A DNA stretch of 60,819 nucleotides from Clostridia bacterium (GCA_017465465.1 JAFTWE010000042.1:1-60819), one strand, 5' to 3'. Shown: positions 1 through 9,656, numbered from the stretch's first letter. The notes: generated by a model from the letters alone, not told the origin. Numbers and translations are program-made.

Positions 1-1
1 A

Positions 2-1000
2 ATGGAAATCAATGTTTCTACAGCAATAATCAACAGCATCTGCGCTGTGCTTTGCGTTGCTATCGTTGCGGTTTCAATTTCAGTTTGTGCAGGCAAAATT
101 GCCGAAAACAAAATTGCAGTTGCAGAGAAGCTTTCTTCAGGTGCAGTAAGCGGTGAAGTTTCAAGCGATGACGGCTCTTATGTTGACAACTCAGGTGACG
201 TTGCTACTGATGACACAGCTTCAGGCGATGTTGCAACTGACGACACAGTTGCAGGTGATGACACTGCTGCTGACACAGGCGCTCAGGATTCTACTGATGC
301 TGCAGGCGACGCTCAGGGCGCAACAGATGCAGGCTCAAAGGCTCCTTCTTCAGTTGCTGATGTTCTCAAATACTACAACACAGCTACAAAGAAAGCAGTT
401 GACAAAAAAGTTCTCTTTTCAAAAGACAGAATGTCTGTTGAAAAATCATACGAAGCAGGCGTAGCTCTCAAAACATTCAAAGGCCTTGTATATCAGTTTA
501 TGGGTGTTGGTGAAGAAAACAAATACACCGCAACCGTTACTAAGGAAGATACAGTTGACAGCTACCACAAGTTCCTTCAGGCTTCTTCACTTACAGCCGC
601 TAATGTTAAAAACGCTACTTGTGTAGATAACAACGGCGTTTATACAATCACAATCCAGCTCAAAGACGGTTCAAGCTCAGTTCAGGGCGGCGCAGTTAAA
701 GCAGCAGGCGGCACAGCTCTTGATAAGTGCGGTATCGCTCAGGGCGAAGGCGACAAGGGCTATTGGGACCACAAGAATGCTCAGAATGTTTATGACGCTA
801 TTGACGATGTTGCAGGTTCAGCTAACATTTCAGAGAGCTATTCAAATGCAGTTGTAACAGCAAAAATCAACGCAAAAACAGGCAACATCACAAGCCTTGT
901 TGTTAAGTTTGACTTCAAGTTTGACATCTCAAATGTTATGGGTTCAAAGGGTACCGCAACAGGTACATCAACCGTAACAATGAAGGATTTCAAGTGGTAA
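2..1000 (+). CDS. secreted or membrane-anchored protein of unknown function
   Basis: I do not recognise this protein. The reading frame opens with an ATG at the very edge of the window, so an upstream extension cannot be excluded. Residues 7-30 form a hydrophobic segment that fits a signal anchor. Residues about 45-115 are a low-complexity Asp/Thr/Ala/Gly linker containing two near-copies of SGDVATDDT. The C-terminal 200 residues look globular, with alternating beta-like segments and several short Lys/Asp turns. There is no sorting motif or dockerin. The most likely role is extracytoplasmic. A hairpin terminator follows directly, so it ends its transcript. Confidence 0.6.
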   Translation: MEINVSTAIINSICAVLCVAIVAVSISVCAGKIAENKIAVAEKLSSGAVSGEVSSDDGSYVDNSGDVATDDTASGDVATDDTVAGDDTAADTGAQDSTDAAGDAQGATDAGSKAPSSVADVLKYYNTATKKAVDKKVLFSKDRMSVEKSYEAGVALKTFKGLVYQFMGVGEENKYTATVTKEDTVDSYHKFLQASSLTAANVKNATCVDNNGVYTITIQLKDGSSSVQGGAVKAAGGTALDKCGIAQGEGDKGYWDHKNAQNVYDAIDDVAGSANISESYSNAVVTAKINAKTGNITSLVVKFDFKFDISNVMGSKGTATGTSTVTMKDFKW

Positions 1001-1020
1001 TTACATATTGAATATGTTAA

Positions 1021-1050
1021 GGGGATAGCGATTGCTATCCCCTGTTTTTT
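1021..1050 (+). terminator. intrinsic terminator
   Basis: A perfect 9-bp stem (GGGGATAGC, 1021-1029, with GCTATCCCC, 1034-1042) has a 4-nt loop and is followed by a T-rich tract. It lies 20 bases after the stop of the first gene. Confidence 0.9.
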
Positions 1051-1095
1051 GTGGTAAACTATATTTATCAAAACCCGAAATAATCGGAGGTAACT

Positions 1096-1929
1096 ATGTT
1101 AAAAATAGGTTGTCATTTATCTGTATCAAAGGGATTTTTGCCAATGGGCAAGGATGCCGTTAAAATCGGTGCAAACACAATGCAGTTTTTTACCCGAAAT
1201 CCAAGAGGGAGCAAAGCAAAGGACATTGACCCTGAGGATATTTCTGCCTTTCTTGAATTTTGCAAAGAAAACGGGATTTCACATTTTCTTGCCCATGCGC
1301 CGTACACGCTCAACCCATGCTCCGCAAACCCCGAAACCAGAGTTTTTGCCAAAGAAACTATGGGGGATGACCTGAAACGCCTTGAGCTTTTAGGCGGATG
1401 TATGTATAACTTCCACCCGGGCAGTCACACAGGTCAGGGTGCTAAAACCGGAATTGAGCAAATTGTTGATATGCTCAACTCCATTCTCACAAAAGAGCAA
1501 TCCACCGTTGTTTTGCTTGAAACAATGGCAGGCAAAGGCTCCGAAATCGGCAGAAGCTTTGAGGAGCTGAAAGCAATCATCGATAAAGTTGAGCTTAAAG
1601 ATAAAATCGGTGTTTGCCTTGACACCTGCCATATTCACGACGGCGGTTATGACATCGTAAATGACCTTGACGGCGTAATCCAAGAATTTGACAAGGTTAT
1701 CGGGCTTTCATATTTAAAGGCAATTCATTTAAACGACAGTATGAATCCTTTAGGCGCACACAAGGACAGGCACGAAAAAATCGGCAAGGGTTATATCGGG
1801 CTTGACGCCTTTGAGCAAATCATTAACCACCCCGCTCTTTGCAACCTGCCATTTTACCTTGAAACGCCAAACGAACTGCCCGGCTACGCCGAAGAAATAG
1901 AAAAGCTTCAAAAACTATTTACTTTTTAA
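1096..1929 (+). CDS. nfo: deoxyribonuclease IV (AP endonuclease)
   Basis: This is an endonuclease IV family TIM-barrel enzyme that cleaves DNA 5' to abasic sites in base excision repair, using a three-zinc centre. The 277-residue length is normal for the short Gram-positive and archaeal form. Visible signatures are the zinc-ligand segments [12 protein letters not shown] (about residues 175-186) and [17 protein letters not shown] (about 214-230) followed by IGKGYIG, plus an early HLSVSKG. The start is the ATG at 1096, with a GGAGG about 7 nt upstream. It sits alone between a terminator and manA, and may be co-transcribed with manA. Confidence 0.95.
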   Translation: MLKIGCHLSVSKGFLPMGKDAVKIGANTMQFFTRNPRGSKAKDIDPEDISAFLEFCKENGISHFLAHAPYTLNPCSANPETRVFAKETMGDDLKRLELLGGCMYNFHPGSHTGQGAKTGIEQIVDMLNSILTKEQSTVVLLETMAGKGSEIGRSFEELKAIIDKVELKDKIGVCLDTCHIHDGGYDIVNDLDGVIQEFDKVIGLSYLKAIHLNDSMNPLGAHKDRHEKIGKGYIGLDAFEQIINHPALCNLPFYLETPNELPGYAEEIEKLQKLFTF

Positions 1930-1978
1930 CATTTTTCAAGTAATATAATATGTGATTTTGTTTGATTGGAGAATCATT

Positions 1979-2938
1979 ATGGAAATGTTTAAGCTTATCC
2001 CAACCGTTGCCGACTACATCTGGGGCGGCACAAGACTTATTGATGAATACGGTATCAAAACCGACAAAAACCCTGCGGCAGAGGCTTGGGTGCTCTCTTG
2101 CCACAAGGCAGGTCCTTCAACTGTTGAAGACGGTGAATTAAAGGGCAAAACTCTTCAGGAAATTTGTGAAAGCAATAAAGAAATCTGCGGAACAAACGGC
2201 AATAAATTTGAGTTTTTCCCGATTCTTATTAAGCTCATTGATGCAAAAAACAACCTTTCAATTCAGGTTCACCCTGACGATGAATATGCAATGCGTGTTG
2301 AGGGTGAATACGGCAAAACCGAAGCCTGGTATATTCTTGACTGCGATGATGACGCTGAGCTTATTCTCGGCTTTAACCGAGATGTAAGCGTTGAAGAATT
2401 TAAAGAAGCCGCACAGAGCGAAAAGATGCTTGACATTGTTAACAAGGTTAAGGTTAAAAAGGGTGACCTTTTCTTCATTGAAGCAGGCACAATGCACGCA
2501 ATCTGCAAGGGCATTATGCTCGCAGAGGTTCAGCAGAATTCCAACACTACATACAGAATTTATGACTACGGCAGACTTGGCGCTGACGGTCAGCCGCGCC
2601 CCCTTCATGTTGACAAAGCCGCAGATGTTACCAACCTTTGCCCCCCTGTTATTCCCGACGCTTCAATGAGAAGGACCGAAGCTCAGGACGGCGGTATCAG
2701 AGCTGAGCTTACAGCCTGTGACCTTTTCAAGATGTATGATGTTAAGGTTTCAGGTGAATACGAAAGCTTTGCTGACGAAACATCATTTGTTTCTCTCCTT
2801 TGCCTTAACGGCAAAGCAAGCGTTACTTGCGGCAACACAACACTCGATATGGTGAAAGGTGAAAGCCTTTTCATTCCTGCAAACAGCGGTAAATTTACAA
2901 TCAGCGGTAAGGCTGACTTCCTTGAAACAAGAATTTAA
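1979..2938 (+). CDS. manA: mannose-6-phosphate isomerase, class I
   Basis: This cytosolic zinc enzyme interconverts mannose-6-phosphate and fructose-6-phosphate. The cupin-like metal site is visible in NLSIQVHPDD and GKTEAWYIL, and in the later EVQQNSNTTYRIYDYGR, which carries the conserved substrate-site Arg/Asp. The 319-residue length fits the short Firmicute form. The start was chosen at ATG 1979 because GGAG (1968-1971) is correctly spaced; a GTG 27 bp upstream has no ribosome site. The last 38 bp overlap the convergent protease gene on the other strand. Confidence 0.93.
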   Translation: MEMFKLIPTVADYIWGGTRLIDEYGIKTDKNPAAEAWVLSCHKAGPSTVEDGELKGKTLQEICESNKEICGTNGNKFEFFPILIKLIDAKNNLSIQVHPDDEYAMRVEGEYGKTEAWYILDCDDDAELILGFNRDVSVEEFKEAAQSEKMLDIVNKVKVKKGDLFFIEAGTMHAICKGIMLAEVQQNSNTTYRIYDYGRLGADGQPRPLHVDKAADVTNLCPPVIPDASMRRTEAQDGGIRAELTACDLFKMYDVKVSGEYESFADETSFVSLLCLNGKASVTCGNTTLDMVKGESLFIPANSGKFTISGKADFLETRI

Positions 2939-3494
2939 CACTCAGATAAACTGCAACCGCTAAAGCTGAAAAATTATATCCGCTTTTAAAAAGAAGCAAA
3001 AATCCAAAGCAATAAAGCAAAAACAAAAAAGCTGCGCTGACAATTCTCAGTGCGGCTTTAATTTTTTCACTTTCAAAACGGATACTCAGCAAGCCATATA
3101 AAACATTATAGCCGTCGGTTGATTCAACAGGCAACAGATTAAAAACTGCCAGCACAGCATTTGAAGCGGTTAGCATCTGATTTTTAATTATAACCCCCAG
3201 AACCGCCAGAATGATATTTACAAGCGGACCGCCAAAGGCAATCACCACTTCTTTTATAGGTGAAAGAGCCACACAAGGAGCGCTGTCAATTCTCATTCCG
3301 TAAAGCCCTAACGAAACGCCCCTGACCTCACACCCCACCGCTTTCATACATAGAAGATGCCCCGCCTCATGCAAAATGCAACACACCAGCCCCAACGGAG
3401 CGTACCCCTCCGGTGACAGAGCAAATGCAAGGGTAACAAGAGCGGCAAAATACACGCTGATTTGAATTTTTTTGCCTTTAAAGGTAGTTGTCAT
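2901..3494 (-). CDS. site-2 protease family protein (M50, SpoIVFB-like)
   Basis: This is a polytopic membrane metalloprotease. HEAGH (residues 42-46) is the zinc-binding HExxH motif, lying in a hydrophobic helix. The C-terminal NLLP...TDG segment supplies the third ligand region, although it departs from the usual NPxDG spelling. There are about five to six hydrophobic segments in 197 residues. It overlaps the upstream LytM gene by 4 nt (ATGA), indicating translational coupling. B. subtilis spoIVFA-spoIVFB has the same LytM-plus-M50 order, where the protease activates sigma-K at the forespore membrane. A sporulation role is inferred from this order and fold; another site-2 protease role is possible. 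Confidence 0.85.
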   Translation of the reverse strand: MTTTFKGKKIQISVYFAALVTLAFALSPEGYAPLGLVCCILHEAGHLLCMKAVGCEVRGVSLGLYGMRIDSAPCVALSPIKEVVIAFGGPLVNIILAVLGVIIKNQMLTASNAVLAVFNLLPVESTDGYNVLYGLLSIRFESEKIKAALRIVSAAFLFLLYCFGFLLLFKSGYNFSALAVAVYLSVKFLFQGSQPYR

Positions 3495-4300
3495 ATTCTG
3501 CCGTCTTTTCCTGTCAGATAGTCAAGGGGGTCAACATATTCACCGTTTTCTTTAACGGCAAAGTGAAGATGAGGGCCTGTGCTGTAGCCCGTATTGCCCG
3601 AAAAAGCAATAGTTTCCCCTGCCCTGATAACCGTACCCTCATTTACAAGAATCTGCGAGCAATGGCAATAAAACGTTTCGTTACCGTTTTTGTGAACAAG
3701 CCATATATAATTGCCTCTTATGGAATCGTTCCCTGTTTTGGTCACAACTCCGTCCCACGCGGCAGAAACACAAGTCCCCTCGTCCACCGCAATGTCAATA
3801 GCATTGTGAGTGTCGCTTTCACCACTGATAGGGTCAGTTCTGCCTCCGAAATAAGAGGTTATTCTGCCGTGGACAGGTGCAGAAATTTCTCCGCTTTCAG
3901 AAAAAAACGACATCACCGCCGCTATTTCCGTCTGCTCAGGCTCGGCTTTTTCCGCTTGGGTTGTTTCCTGCTCAGGCTCGCTTGTGGTTTCTTCTGCCGA
4001 GTGTTGAGTGGTTTCCTTTTCATAGGAAATTACCTCTTGTGTTCCATCCACATCAACGGGCTTGAGCACATATTCTGCAACCTCTTTAACACTGCCCCAG
4101 ACCTGAGAAAGGCTGATATCAGTGAGCATAATTTCATTATATTTAGCTTTAATAGAAGCACCGCCGTCAGGGCTTAAGCGGCACACTCCGAAAATCAGCA
4201 ACACCATAAATCCGCACACTAAAAACTGAACGGCCGTTATTTTAACAAAATAGTCAGCTTCTTTGTTTTTCTTGTTTGCGGTTGTCTTTTTCATATCCAT
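3491..4300 (-). CDS. M23/LytM-domain membrane protein (SpoIVFA/SpoIIQ-like)
   Basis: A short cytoplasmic tail and a transmembrane helix (about residues 20-40) are followed by a Glu/Thr/Pro-rich linker and a C-terminal LytM domain. The metal motif residues are visible: HNAID (H and D) and HLHF (HxH). Unlike classical SpoIVFA it therefore retains the residues for zinc-dependent endopeptidase activity. The start is the ATG at 4300, preceded by GAGGTGA; an ATG 6 nt further in is also possible. It is coupled to the downstream M50 protease gene by a 4-nt overlap, which suggests a regulatory or anchoring partner of the protease during sporulation. That function is inferred. Confidence 0.83.
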   Translation of the reverse strand: MDMKKTTANKKNKEADYFVKITAVQFLVCGFMVLLIFGVCRLSPDGGASIKAKYNEIMLTDISLSQVWGSVKEVAEYVLKPVDVDGTQEVISYEKETTQHSAEETTSEPEQETTQAEKAEPEQTEIAAVMSFFSESGEISAPVHGRITSYFGGRTDPISGESDTHNAIDIAVDEGTCVSAAWDGVVTKTGNDSIRGNYIWLVHKNGNETFYCHCSQILVNEGTVIRAGETIAFSGNTGYSTGPHLHFAVKENGEYVDPLDYLTGKDGRI

Positions 4301-4338
4301 AACTTCACCTCTCGGGATATATCTATGCCGAAAGGCGC

Positions 4339-4371
4339 AAAAAAATAACCGTCGGCTTTCACCAACGGTTA
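4339..4371 (-). terminator. intrinsic terminator after malic enzyme
   Basis: The 7-bp inverted repeat TAACCGT (4346-4352) with ACGGTTA (4365-4371) is followed on the minus strand by a run of T. It lies 16 bp past the malic enzyme stop, ending the glycerol/malate operon before the LytM gene. Confidence 0.85.
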
Positions 4372-4386
4372 TCAAATATAATCAAA

Positions 4387-5559
4387 TCAGATTCTTGCTA
4401 CGCCTGTATCTCTTGCTGCCTGAGCAACTGCGGCAGCAACGGTTGCACCGACTCTTTCATCAAAAGCCTTTGGAATAATGTATTCGGGGCAAAGCTCTTC
4501 ATCAGAAACAAGTGAAGCAATCGCCTTTGCGGCGGCAACCTTCATTTCTTCATTGATATCACTTGCTCTTACATCAAGCGCACCGCGGAAAATTCCCGGG
4601 AACGCAAGCACATTGTTAATCTGGTTAGGATAGTCTGAACGGCCTGTGCCGACAACTGCGGCGCCTGCGGCCTTAGCCTCATCAGGCATAATTTCAGGAA
4701 CAGGGTTTGCCATAGCCATAACAATGGGGTCTTTTGCCATTGAGCGAATCATATCCTGACTTACAACACCGGGAGCGGAAACGCCAACGAGAACATCTGC
4801 ACCAACCAAAGCATCGGCAAGAGTGCCGTCGATGTTATTTTTGTTTGAAATTTCAGCCATTTCTGCCTGAGCGGAGGTCATACCCTCCTTACCCTTGCAT
4901 ACGATACCAAAACGGTCACACATAATAACATTTTTAACACCAACCTGAATAAACAGCTTTGCAATAGCAATGCCTGCCGAGCCTGCGCCGTTGATAACAA
5001 CGGTTGCATCCTCAACCTTTTTGCCTACGCATTTAAGTCCGTTCATTAAAGCGGCTGAGCAAACAATTGCTGTGCCGTGCTGGTCATCGTGAAAAACAGG
5101 GATGTCCACTTTTTCTTTAAGCTTGCGCTCAATTTCAAAGCAACGTGGTGCGGCAATATCTTCAAGGTTAATTCCGCCGAATGAGCCTGCAATCATAGCG
5201 ATTGTATTAACGATTTCGTCCACATCCTTTGAACGGATGCAAAGAGGGAAAGCGTCAACTCCGCCGAACTCTTTAAAGAGAACACATTTACCCTCCATAA
5301 CAGGCATACCTGCCTCAGGGCCTATATCGCCAAGGCCGAGAACCGCTGTTCCGTCTGTGATAACGGCAACAAGGTTATGGCGGCGGGTAAGCTCATAGCT
5401 CTTGCTGATATCCTTCTGAATTTCAAGGCAAGGCTGAGCAACACCGGGAGTATATGCAAGAGAAAGTGAATCCTTGTCATTAACCTTTGCTCTTGCGGTA
5501 ACTTCTATTTTACCCTGCCATTCATAATGGCATTTAAGGGCTTCTTTTGCATAATCCAT
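4387..5559 (-). CDS. malic enzyme (NAD(P)-dependent, decarboxylating)
   Basis: The enzyme oxidatively decarboxylates L-malate to pyruvate and CO2. It is the short bacterial form (390 residues from the chosen start). Visible motifs are SLAYTPGVAQPC near the N-terminus, FHDDQHGTA in the metal/substrate site, and the Rossmann loop VVINGAGSAGIA. The start at ATG 5559 has GGAGG 10 nt upstream; the longer frame begins inside the preceding gene. It follows the malate dehydrogenase gene by only 19 bp, so the two probably form a unit that converts oxaloacetate to pyruvate while exchanging reducing power between cofactors. Cofactor preference cannot be read here. Confidence 0.92.
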   Translation of the reverse strand: MDYAKEALKCHYEWQGKIEVTARAKVNDKDSLSLAYTPGVAQPCLEIQKDISKSYELTRRHNLVAVITDGTAVLGLGDIGPEAGMPVMEGKCVLFKEFGGVDAFPLCIRSKDVDEIVNTIAMIAGSFGGINLEDIAAPRCFEIERKLKEKVDIPVFHDDQHGTAIVCSAALMNGLKCVGKKVEDATVVINGAGSAGIAIAKLFIQVGVKNVIMCDRFGIVCKGKEGMTSAQAEMAEISNKNNIDGTLADALVGADVLVGVSAPGVVSQDMIRSMAKDPIVMAMANPVPEIMPDEAKAAGAAVVGTGRSDYPNQINNVLAFPGIFRGALDVRASDINEEMKVAAAKAIASLVSDEELCPEYIIPKAFDERVGATVAAAVAQAARDTGVARI

Positions 5560-5578
5560 ATTAAAACTTCCTCCAAAA

Positions 5579-6685
5579 TCAATCCCAAGGGAATTTGTAA
5601 TCAAGTCCTAAATCATCGCGAACCTTGTTCATTTCTGCCTGAACAGATTCATTGATAGGCACACCGCTGTCCTTACGGCTGAGCCAGATTTCCCACTCTT
5701 TTTCACCTGCTGTGTATATACGCTCTTCACCGGGCATCTTCTTTGAAGCACGAACTGAACGGATGATGTCGCCTGCCTTTTTACGGGCAATATCTTCACC
5801 GAGGAAATGCTCTGTATCAATGGCAATAAAGTAATGTCCGAGGTGATACGGGCGGATGTTGCCGTTTTCATCCTTGCCGTCAAGGTCCTTACCGTAAGCA
5901 CCGTCCTGAAGAATTGATGAGAAGAACTCAACAGCCATTGCAAAGCCGTAGCCCTTGTAACCGCCGAGTGCTTCACCGATACCGCCCAAGGTTGTGAGTG
6001 CGGCTGTGCCGTTACGGATTTTCTTAAGAGCTACACCTGCATCACCCTCAACAGGGTTGCCGTCGGTGTCAATAATTGTGCCGGGGTGAACATCTTCACC
6101 GATTCTCTCGTAATATTCAACCTTACCGTTCTGTGTGATTGATGTTGCACAGTCAAAGTTAAAGTCAAAATCCTCATCTGTGGGAACACCGATTGTAAAC
6201 GGGTTTGTTCCGAACATACCCTCAACACCTAAAGTTGGAGCAACTGAGGGGCGGGCATTTGTACCTGTCATACCGATACAGCCTGCTTTTGTTGCCATTG
6301 TTGTGTAATAGCCTGCAATACCGTAGTGGCAGGAATTGCGAACAACAACCATACCCATACCGTATTTTTTAGCTTTTTCGATAGCCATTGTCATAGCTCT
6401 GTGGCCGATAACCTGACCCATACCGTTGTGACCGTCAACAACTGCGGTGGTGGGGGTTTCTTTTATAATATCGAAGTTAGTAACAGGGTTCTGAATACCT
6501 GCATTGATTCTGTCAATGTAAACGGGCTTGAAACGGTTGCAGCCGTGAGATTCAATACCTCTGCGGTCAGATTCAAGAAGAACATCAACAACGATTTCAG
6601 CATCGTCAGCAGGAACACCAACACCAATGAAAGCATCCTTCATAAAGTCGTGGGTTGTTTTCCAATCAAGTATCATTTTAGGCAT
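5579..6685 (-). CDS. malate/L-lactate dehydrogenase family (Ldh2/AllD-type)
   Basis: This NAD(P)-dependent 2-hydroxyacid dehydrogenase belongs to the non-Rossmann Ldh2 family. Visible family features are the N-terminal SDRRGIESHG, the catalytic region RNSCHYGIAGYY, and GMTGTNARPSVAPTLG followed by FGTNPFTIGVP. The start at ATG 6685 has GGAGGT 7 nt upstream. The substrate is not determined by family alone, but the adjacent malic enzyme makes malate/oxaloacetate likely. It follows glpK by 33 bp on the same strand. Confidence 0.88.
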   Translation of the reverse strand: MPKMILDWKTTHDFMKDAFIGVGVPADDAEIVVDVLLESDRRGIESHGCNRFKPVYIDRINAGIQNPVTNFDIIKETPTTAVVDGHNGMGQVIGHRAMTMAIEKAKKYGMGMVVVRNSCHYGIAGYYTTMATKAGCIGMTGTNARPSVAPTLGVEGMFGTNPFTIGVPTDEDFDFNFDCATSITQNGKVEYYERIGEDVHPGTIIDTDGNPVEGDAGVALKKIRNGTAALTTLGGIGEALGGYKGYGFAMAVEFFSSILQDGAYGKDLDGKDENGNIRPYHLGHYFIAIDTEHFLGEDIARKKAGDIIRSVRASKKMPGEERIYTAGEKEWEIWLSRKDSGVPINESVQAEMNKVRDDLGLDYKFPWD

Positions 6686-6718
6686 AATAAAGACCTCCAT
6701 CTTTAATAATTTATTTTA

Positions 6719-8224
6719 TTATTCACAATCCGCCCAGCTTTTAGCCCTTTCAACAGCCTTGAGCCAATCGGCATAAATTCTGTCTCTTGTTTCAACATCC
6801 ATTTCGGGAGTGAAAACTCTGTCAACCTCGCGGTTCTGTTCAATTTCATCAATATTTTTCCACACACCTACTGCAAGGCCTGCAAGATAAGCCGCACCTA
6901 AAGCGGTGGTTTCAACAGTCTTAGGTCTGTTAACGGGCGTGCCGATGAAGTTACTCTGAATCTGCATCATAATATTGCTTACGCTTGCGCCGCCGTCAAC
7001 ACGAAGCTCTGAAAGCTCAATGTCACTGTCTTTATTCATCGCAATGAGCAAATCCTTCATCTGCAGGGTGATAGATTCAAGCACCGCCCTTGCAATGTGA
7101 GCACGGTTAACTCCACGGGTAAGGCCCACAATACAGCCTCTTGCGTACATATCCCAATACGGAGCGCCGAGACCTGTGAACGCAGGCACAATGTATGCGC
7201 CGTTGGCATCGGGCACGCTTTCGGCAAGAATGTCACATTCCCTGGCTTCGGTAATCATCTGCAATTCATCACGAAGCCACTTGATAACCGAGCCTGCGTT
7301 AAAAGCACTGCCCTCAATAGAATATGTAATTTTACCGTCAAGACCCCAGGCTACACCCGTTAAGAGGTTATGCCTTGAGCGCACACGCTCTTCACCTGTG
7401 TTCATAAGCAGGAAACAGCCTGTTCCGTATGTATTTTTAGCCTGACCCGGCTTGAAGCAAGCCTGACCGAAAAGTGCCGCCGGCTGGTCACCGATTGCAC
7501 CGCAGATAGGAACTCCGCGAAGAAGATTGATTCCGCCAACCTTATCAGGCGCCACAACTCCGTAAATTTCACTTGAAGAAACAGGAGTCGGAAGCATACA
7601 CATAGGCACGCCCAAAACTTCGCAAAGATATTCATCCCAGCAAAGCTTGTCAACATCAAAAAGCATTGTTCTTGAAGCGTTGGAATAGTCCGTTACGTGA
7701 ACCTTGCCGCCTGTTAAGTTCCAGATAAGCCAGGTTTCAACCGTTCCGAAAAGGAGCTGACCTGCCTCAGCCTTTTCTCTTGCGCCCTCTACATTATCGA
7801 GAATCCATTTAATCTTCGTACCGGAGAAATAAGCATCAATCAAAAGACCTGTGTGCTCACGGACATAATCTTCAAGGCCCCGGGCTTTCAGCTCTTCACA
7901 AAGGTCTGCCGTTCTTCTGCACTGCCACACGATGGCATTGTAAACGGGAAGGCCTGTGGTTTTATCCCAAATAATTGTGGTTTCACGCTGATTTGTGATG
8001 CCGATAGCCTTGATTTCTGTAGGGTCAAAGCCGCCGCTTGCAAGCGCCATAGACATTGACTGAAGCTGACTGCCGAGAATTTCCATCGGATTATGCTCAA
8101 CCCAGCCTGCCTGAGGATAAATCTGCGTAAACTCATTCTGAGCCTTTGCTACGATTTCACCTTTTTCGTTGAAAATAATTGCACGGGAGCTTGTTGTTCC
8201 CTGGTCTAAAGCCATTACATACAT
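6719..8224 (-). CDS. glpK: glycerol kinase
   Basis: A FGGY-family kinase that phosphorylates glycerol to sn-glycerol-3-phosphate with ATP. The full-length 501-residue protein begins with the nucleotide-binding [11 protein letters not shown]. Other conserved segments include [15 protein letters not shown] and the C-terminal [18 protein letters not shown]. The start at ATG 8224 has AGGAGG at 8235-8240; an internal ATG 9 nt later would be too far. It is first of three minus-strand genes with short gaps (33 and 19 bp), followed by malate dehydrogenase and malic enzyme, so glycerol and malate metabolism may be expressed together. No glycerol facilitator or glycerol-3-phosphate dehydrogenase lies nearby. 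Confidence 0.96.
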   Translation of the reverse strand: MYVMALDQGTTSSRAIIFNEKGEIVAKAQNEFTQIYPQAGWVEHNPMEILGSQLQSMSMALASGGFDPTEIKAIGITNQRETTIIWDKTTGLPVYNAIVWQCRRTADLCEELKARGLEDYVREHTGLLIDAYFSGTKIKWILDNVEGAREKAEAGQLLFGTVETWLIWNLTGGKVHVTDYSNASRTMLFDVDKLCWDEYLCEVLGVPMCMLPTPVSSSEIYGVVAPDKVGGINLLRGVPICGAIGDQPAALFGQACFKPGQAKNTYGTGCFLLMNTGEERVRSRHNLLTGVAWGLDGKITYSIEGSAFNAGSVIKWLRDELQMITEARECDILAESVPDANGAYIVPAFTGLGAPYWDMYARGCIVGLTRGVNRAHIARAVLESITLQMKDLLIAMNKDSDIELSELRVDGGASVSNIMMQIQSNFIGTPVNRPKTVETTALGAAYLAGLAVGVWKNIDEIEQNREVDRVFTPEMDVETRDRIYADWLKAVERAKSWADCE

Positions 8225-8277
8225 AGGGAGAAAGCCTCCTTTTTATTATGAAATTGCTATATTTTTCATACAATATA

Positions 8278-8306
8278 ATGTTATCCCTTTTGACCCGAAA
8301 AGTCAA
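8278..8306 (-). promoter_or_regulatory. probable sigma-A promoter for glpK, with palindrome at the -35
   Basis: On the minus strand a TTGACT (8301-8306) and a TAACAT (8278-8283) are separated by 17 bp, 54 bp upstream of the glpK start. The -35 lies in an inverted repeat, TTGAC with GTCAA (8290-8294 and 8302-8306), which could be an operator. Confidence 0.5.
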
Positions 8307-8352
8307 TTGATATTATGTAGATTTTATACATATATAATTGGAAATGTGCAAC

Positions 8353-8381
8353 AAAAAGCAGACCGCTCAGGCAGTCTGCTT
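8353..8381 (-). terminator. terminator overlapping the stop of the DUF975-like gene
   Basis: The stem AAGCAGAC (8356-8363) with GTCTGCTT (8374-8381) contains the stop codon of the gene in its loop. On the minus strand it is followed by a T tract. Confidence 0.8.
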
Positions 8382-9116
8382 AATTTCTTTTTTTATTTCT
8401 CCTGCAAGGAGGGCACAGTTCTGGCGGTAGTAGGGCCAGACATATATAGCAGGTAAAACACCCGCACACAGCAAAATCCACGGAGTGAAGCTGAGCTTAA
8501 ACAAAGCCGTTCTTTTAAGCTTGCCGTTCATAATTTCACGGCTCAGACGAATGGCTTGCGACGCCTTGATTTTAGGGTCAGAAACAAAAATATTCTGCGC
8601 TAAAAAGTATCTTTGAACCAAAATAAAGCGAAACAGCAATCCTACCGCTGTCAGCACAGCTCCGCCTACAATTCCGCAAAGGAAGAGGTTAAATTCAATT
8701 CCCGAATCATAGGCAAGATAGCAAAAGCTGAAAACAGTCAGTGCTCCCGGCAAAATCAAAATCAAGGTCCAGAAAAGCTTCCTGAAAAATATTGAAGCAT
8801 AAAGCCCCATTGAACGCAAAGCTCTCTTTGGAGAAAACCAGTAAAGCACTCTGCCTGTGCGGTTTTTTCTTTGATAAAATCTGAACCATGCTCCGCTTCC
8901 TGACCTGAAAGCACAGCGAGCCAAGGCATAAATTGCCAATGATACAAAAATCACAGCTATAGAAATTATCGTGTTCGGAATAAAATAAGCTGCAACAACA
9001 GGCAATGCGGTAAAAAATATCAGCGTGCACAACGCAAAAAGCATAAACAAGCTTGATTTTCCGACACTTCCGTTAATTATTCCTTTTGTGAGAATTTTAA
9101 TCTGCGAATTCTTCAT
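8367..9116 (-). CDS. DUF975-like integral membrane protein
   Basis: A 249-residue polytopic protein with about five to six hydrophobic segments. The C-terminal pattern (SREIMNGKLKRTALFKLSF, then TPWILL) resembles the DUF975 family, whose members have the same KMMKG...F.L.LSF.GW pattern. The biochemical role of this family is unknown to me. It follows the DUF4830-like gene by 42 bp, so the two are probably co-transcribed. The ribosome site is weak (GGTGA), and the start is therefore less certain. Confidence 0.65.
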   Translation of the reverse strand: MKNSQIKILTKGIINGSVGKSSLFMLFALCTLIFFTALPVVAAYFIPNTIISIAVIFVSLAIYALARCAFRSGSGAWFRFYQRKNRTGRVLYWFSPKRALRSMGLYASIFFRKLFWTLILILPGALTVFSFCYLAYDSGIEFNLFLCGIVGGAVLTAVGLLFRFILVQRYFLAQNIFVSDPKIKASQAIRLSREIMNGKLKRTALFKLSFTPWILLCAGVLPAIYVWPYYRQNCALLAGEIKKEIKQTA

Positions 9117-9158
9117 AAAATCACCGTCCCAAGGTAAGGGTTGGCAATTTTTCCTATT

Positions 9159-9656
9159 TTATTCAACAAGCTGTTCTCCTTGCTCAGGAAAATCAAAGGT
9201 ACGCATAAATCCGTTTTGCTCAATGCTGCTCACATCTCCGCCGATTACCGCACCCTCACAAACGAGAATATTTGCCTGAATAAAATCGCTGTCTGCTCCG
9301 TAGCCTGGATAATTTTTAATTGTATAAGTCCACTTTTTCGCAGTTTCGCCTGCATATTTTGTTAAATCAAAATTCTGTGAAAGCTGAAGTTGATTATATT
9401 TTTCATACACCTCATTAAACTCTGTGGGAATAATAACCTCTTCAATCTTAACAGGGTCCTCCTCTACTTCCCAACCAAATTGAGAAAGAAAAGCCAGCCT
9501 TTCCTCCTCATTTGAAGCCTTGAGGCTGATAGCCCCGTCATTTACCACAGGCGATTCCTGATTTGTTACAACAAAAGCAATCAGCAAAACGGCCGCAATA
9601 GCCGCAAGAATTATGACGAGCCTTTTTTTATTGGCTTTGAGAGAAAAAACAAACAT
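9159..9656 (-). CDS. DUF4830-like anchored protein
   Basis: Residues 12-32 are a single hydrophobic anchor after a Lys/Arg-rich start. The rest is a compact extracytoplasmic domain with FGWEVEEDP, IPTEFNEVYEKYNQLQ, LTKYAGE, YTIKNYPG and GGDVSS. This order matches what I recall of the DUF4830 family, common in Clostridia and of unknown function. It is upstream of, and in line with, the DUF975-like gene. The ribosome site is a weak G-rich stretch. Confidence 0.65.
   Translation of the reverse strand: MFVFSLKANKKRLVIILAAIAAVLLIAFVVTNQESPVVNDGAISLKASNEEERLAFLSQFGWEVEEDPVKIEEVIIPTEFNEVYEKYNQLQLSQNFDLTKYAGETAKKWTYTIKNYPGYGADSDFIQANILVCEGAVIGGDVSSIEQNGFMRTFDFPEQGEQLVE

Noticed and set aside
2901..2938. 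Frameshift or misassembly at the overlap of manA and the M50 protease
   Set aside because: Both proteins have family-typical ends, and convergent overlaps of a few tens of bases are common in compact genomes.
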